Shown here piece by piece: positions 22,511 through 24,256 of a DNA stretch of 24,256 bases. Position numbers and translations under genes: made by a program. The notes below the pieces were generated by a model that saw only the letters and a list, made by a program, of their open reading frames with translations, had not been told where the DNA came from and searched no databases. The stretch is taken from the NCBI GenBank assembly GCA_041481485.1, contig JBGPBY010000032.1, forward strand, positions 1-24,256. Direction: 5' to 3'. Every line of letters begins with the position of its first letter. The stretch's first letter is position 1. The stretch comes from JBGPBY01 sp041481485. GTDB lineage: Bacteria; Acidobacteriota; Terriglobia; 20CM-2-55-15.

Positions 22511-23838
22511 TCACAGATCTGAAAAAGGTTGCAGTCGACAAATTGATTGATGAGCGTCCGTTGACCGCTGTGCAGGTGAGCGTGATCGTGCTGTGTTCCT
22601 TTGTCATCTTTCTCGATGGCTATGACATCCAGACGCTGGCGGTGTCCATCAACTGGCTGGGCCCGGAATGGCATTTGACACGCGGCGACTTTACGTTGCC
22701 GCAAACCGCCGCTCTTCTTGGCTACGCCGTCAGTGCCGCTTTGGTCGCCGGTCTCGGAGACCGATGGGGGCGCCGGCCGATTTTGCTGCTTGCGACTGCA
22801 CTGATGGGAGTGGCTTCCCTGGGCACCGCATTGTCCGCGAATACCGACCAACTTGCGTTCTGGCGCTTTCTGACCGGGATGGGATTTGGCGCCAGCGTTC
22901 CCAATGCAACCGCGATCACTTCCGAATTCGTGCCGCTCCGCCGGCGAGCCGGGCTGATCACCTTGATGTACGCCAATATTGCACTGGGCGCGGTGGTTGC
23001 GGGGTTTGCCGCGCCATCCATTCATACTGCATTTGGGTGGAAAGCCGTGTTTATCGCCGGCGGTGTCGCACCAATCATCGTCTGCCTGGCGCTGTTTCTC
23101 CGTCTGCCCGAATCCGTGCGGTTCCTGATTGAAAAAAGACCAGGCGATGCGCGCATCGCGGCAATTCTTTCTCGGCTCGCGCCGGACGTGGATTCCCGAA
23201 ATATCACGCTCACGAAACGCAGTGGTGTGGAACGGCAATCCGTACTCGCTCTGCTTGCGCCCGCCTATCGGGCGCGGACGCTCCTGCTGTGGCTTGGTAT
23301 TGCGCTCAATCTGTTCTCGCTCTTTTTCCTGATCAGTTGGTTGCCGTCTCTGCTCAATTCTTCCGGGTGGTCTCCGGGAGCGGCGTCCCGTGGCGGTGTG
23401 ATGCTGCAGATCGGTGGCATTATCAGCGGCCTCATCATGGCGTGGTATGTCGACCGCGGTAAAACCGTTCGAGCGATGGTGACCGCTTACCTCATTACAG
23501 CTGCAAGCCTGGGATTGTTCCTGGTTCTTCCCTCCACCAGCTGGTCCTGGTGGCTGCTTCTGCTGACTATCGGAGCGGGAACATCGGGCACACAATTCGC
23601 GTTCAATGCGCTGTCGGCGGCATTCTACCCACCCCTGATTCGGTCCACCGGTGTCGGCTGGGCGGTCGGTATCGGCAGAGTTGGCGCGATACTGGGTCCC
23701 GTCTTCGGTGGCTATATCGTGAAGGTACAGCTGGGCACGCCTCAGGTTCTCGGATTACTCGTTATTCCCGTTCTGCTCTGCGCTGCCAGTGTGATGTTCT
23801 TACCGCTGGTATGGCGTCAAACCGAGAAGCCGGCTTGA
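22507..23838 (+). CDS. MFS transporter, aromatic acid:H+ symporter (AAHS) type
   Basis: 443-residue importer with about 12 hydrophobic helices. The start is a GTG with GGGAG at 22497-22501. Typical AAHS features: FLDGYDIQTL near the end of helix 1 (D37, D40; both Asp are required for transport in PcaK), and the MFS loop GLGDRWGRRP at 82-91, with TSEFVPLRRRA after helix 4 and a related LPESVRFLIEKR central stretch. Known relatives carry 4-hydroxybenzoate, benzoate or related acids with H+. Paired with the divergent TPP enzyme, it likely imports that enzyme's substrate or a precursor. Substrate inferred only. Confidence 0.9.
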   Translation: MITDLKKVAVDKLIDERPLTAVQVSVIVLCSFVIFLDGYDIQTLAVSINWLGPEWHLTRGDFTLPQTAALLGYAVSAALVAGLGDRWGRRPILLLATALMGVASLGTALSANTDQLAFWRFLTGMGFGASVPNATAITSEFVPLRRRAGLITLMYANIALGAVVAGFAAPSIHTAFGWKAVFIAGGVAPIIVCLALFLRLPESVRFLIEKRPGDARIAAILSRLAPDVDSRNITLTKRSGVERQSVLALLAPAYRARTLLLWLGIALNLFSLFFLISWLPSLLNSSGWSPGAASRGGVMLQIGGIISGLIMAWYVDRGKTVRAMVTAYLITAASLGLFLVLPSTSWSWWLLLLTIGAGTSGTQFAFNALSAAFYPPLIRSTGVGWAVGIGRVGAILGPVFGGYIVKVQLGTPQVLGLLVIPVLLCAASVMFLPLVWRQTEKPA

Positions 23839-23880
23839 GTTACATTCGTCTTCGCCGTTTAGATCGATGCCCGTTCCGGC

Positions 23881-24228
23881 TCAACTGGCAATCGATCGAA
23901 TATATCCCTCAATCCGCTTTCGGCCGTCGTCCATGCGTTGACGAACTTTCGACAGAGTCTCTTCAACACGTTCACCGCCGAATCTGGTCGCATTCCTGCC
24001 GGAAGAGATGACCGACGCTACCGCTTCAGATGTTTCGTCAATCATTTCCGACATGGTCGATCGGACATCGTCTCGAATTTCCTCGATGCGATGCATCGTT
24101 CGATTTGCCGAGTTTCGAATCCGGGCGCGAGTGTGTTTGCCGGCCCTTGGTGCATAGAGCATGACCACAGCCGCACCGATGCCGGCTCCCGCTGCGAAAA
24201 AGCCAATTCTCTTGAGTACGTTGGACAT
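23881..24228 (-). CDS. YtxH domain-containing protein
   Basis: 115-residue protein with one N-terminal membrane helix (IGFFAAGAGIGAAVVMLYAPRAG, a typical YtxH start with G-x-x-x-G-x-x-L-x-A-P-x-x-G) followed by a basic, Ser/Asn-rich and then long amphipathic, probably coiled-coil helix (EEIRDDVRSTMSEMIDETSEA, then VEETLSKVRQRMDDGRKR). AAGGAGG precedes the ATG by about 8 nt. YtxH-type proteins are associated with general stress in several bacteria; a precise role is unknown. Its stop converges on the transporter's end. Confidence 0.85.
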   Translation of the reverse strand: MSNVLKRIGFFAAGAGIGAAVVMLYAPRAGKHTRARIRNSANRTMHRIEEIRDDVRSTMSEMIDETSEAVASVISSGRNATRFGGERVEETLSKVRQRMDDGRKRIEGYIRSIAS

Positions 24229-24256
24229 GATGGTTTCCTCCTTACTGAGTCTCTGC

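Noticed and set aside
22267..23595. Long minus-strand open frame of 442 codons
   Set aside because: It lies fully antisense to the MFS gene, which has clear family motifs; the antisense product is Gln/Arg/Gly-rich with no domain, typical of a shadow frame.

Overview
The window looks like chromosomal DNA of a GC-rich Gram-negative soil or sediment bacterium, most likely an acidobacterium. This taxonomic guess is an inference. It rests on a PEP-CTERM secreted protein, a DUF6152-type periplasmic protein, several families of intergenic palindromes, frequent GTG/TTG starts with clear Shine-Dalgarno sites, and the gene mix. No tRNA, rRNA, CRISPR array or transposase gene was found.

Layout. (1) 1-4350: end of an oligopeptide/nickel-type ABC importer operon (substrate-binding protein fragment, two permeases, fused double ATPase), closed by a dense run of small hairpins (4341-4560). 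(2) 4784-7518: three genes for exported proteins (DUF6152-like, PEP-CTERM, NTF2/DUF8021-like), separated by an inverted repeat and followed by a perfect 47-bp hairpin built from heptamers. (3) 7653-8521: a small unknown protein, a GlsB/YeaQ stress membrane protein, and ribosomal protein S21 with a TTG start. (4) 8590-10539: a GroEL without an adjacent groES and without a GGM tail, plus a coupled unknown gene. (5) 10785-12184: an XRE regulator, a 24-residue coupled membrane peptide and two tiny Cys-rich proteins. (6) 12193-13338: a conserved secreted protein of unknown function.

(7) 13509-18402 is the most interesting part: five minus-strand genes with junctions of -4 to +2 nt. In transcription order they encode a ferritin-like diiron protein with a C-terminal membrane tail resembling SxtJ, a NodU/SxtI-type carbamoyltransferase, a DUF5989 (SxtK-like) membrane protein, a zinc-ribbon SAM methyltransferase and a membrane-anchored SGNH hydrolase. 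The order suggests a tailoring pathway (carbamoylation, methylation, de-/acylation, possibly oxidation) acting on an unknown, perhaps envelope, metabolite.

(8) 18824-20495: a PRC-barrel protein, a short secreted protein that looks truncated, and an unknown two-TM protein. (9) 20670-23838: a TPP-dependent decarboxylase/lyase divergent from an AAHS-type aromatic-acid transporter, which carries a 21-codon coupled upstream ORF; together they suggest uptake and breakdown of an aromatic or 2-oxo acid. (10) 23881-24228: a YtxH-like small membrane protein.
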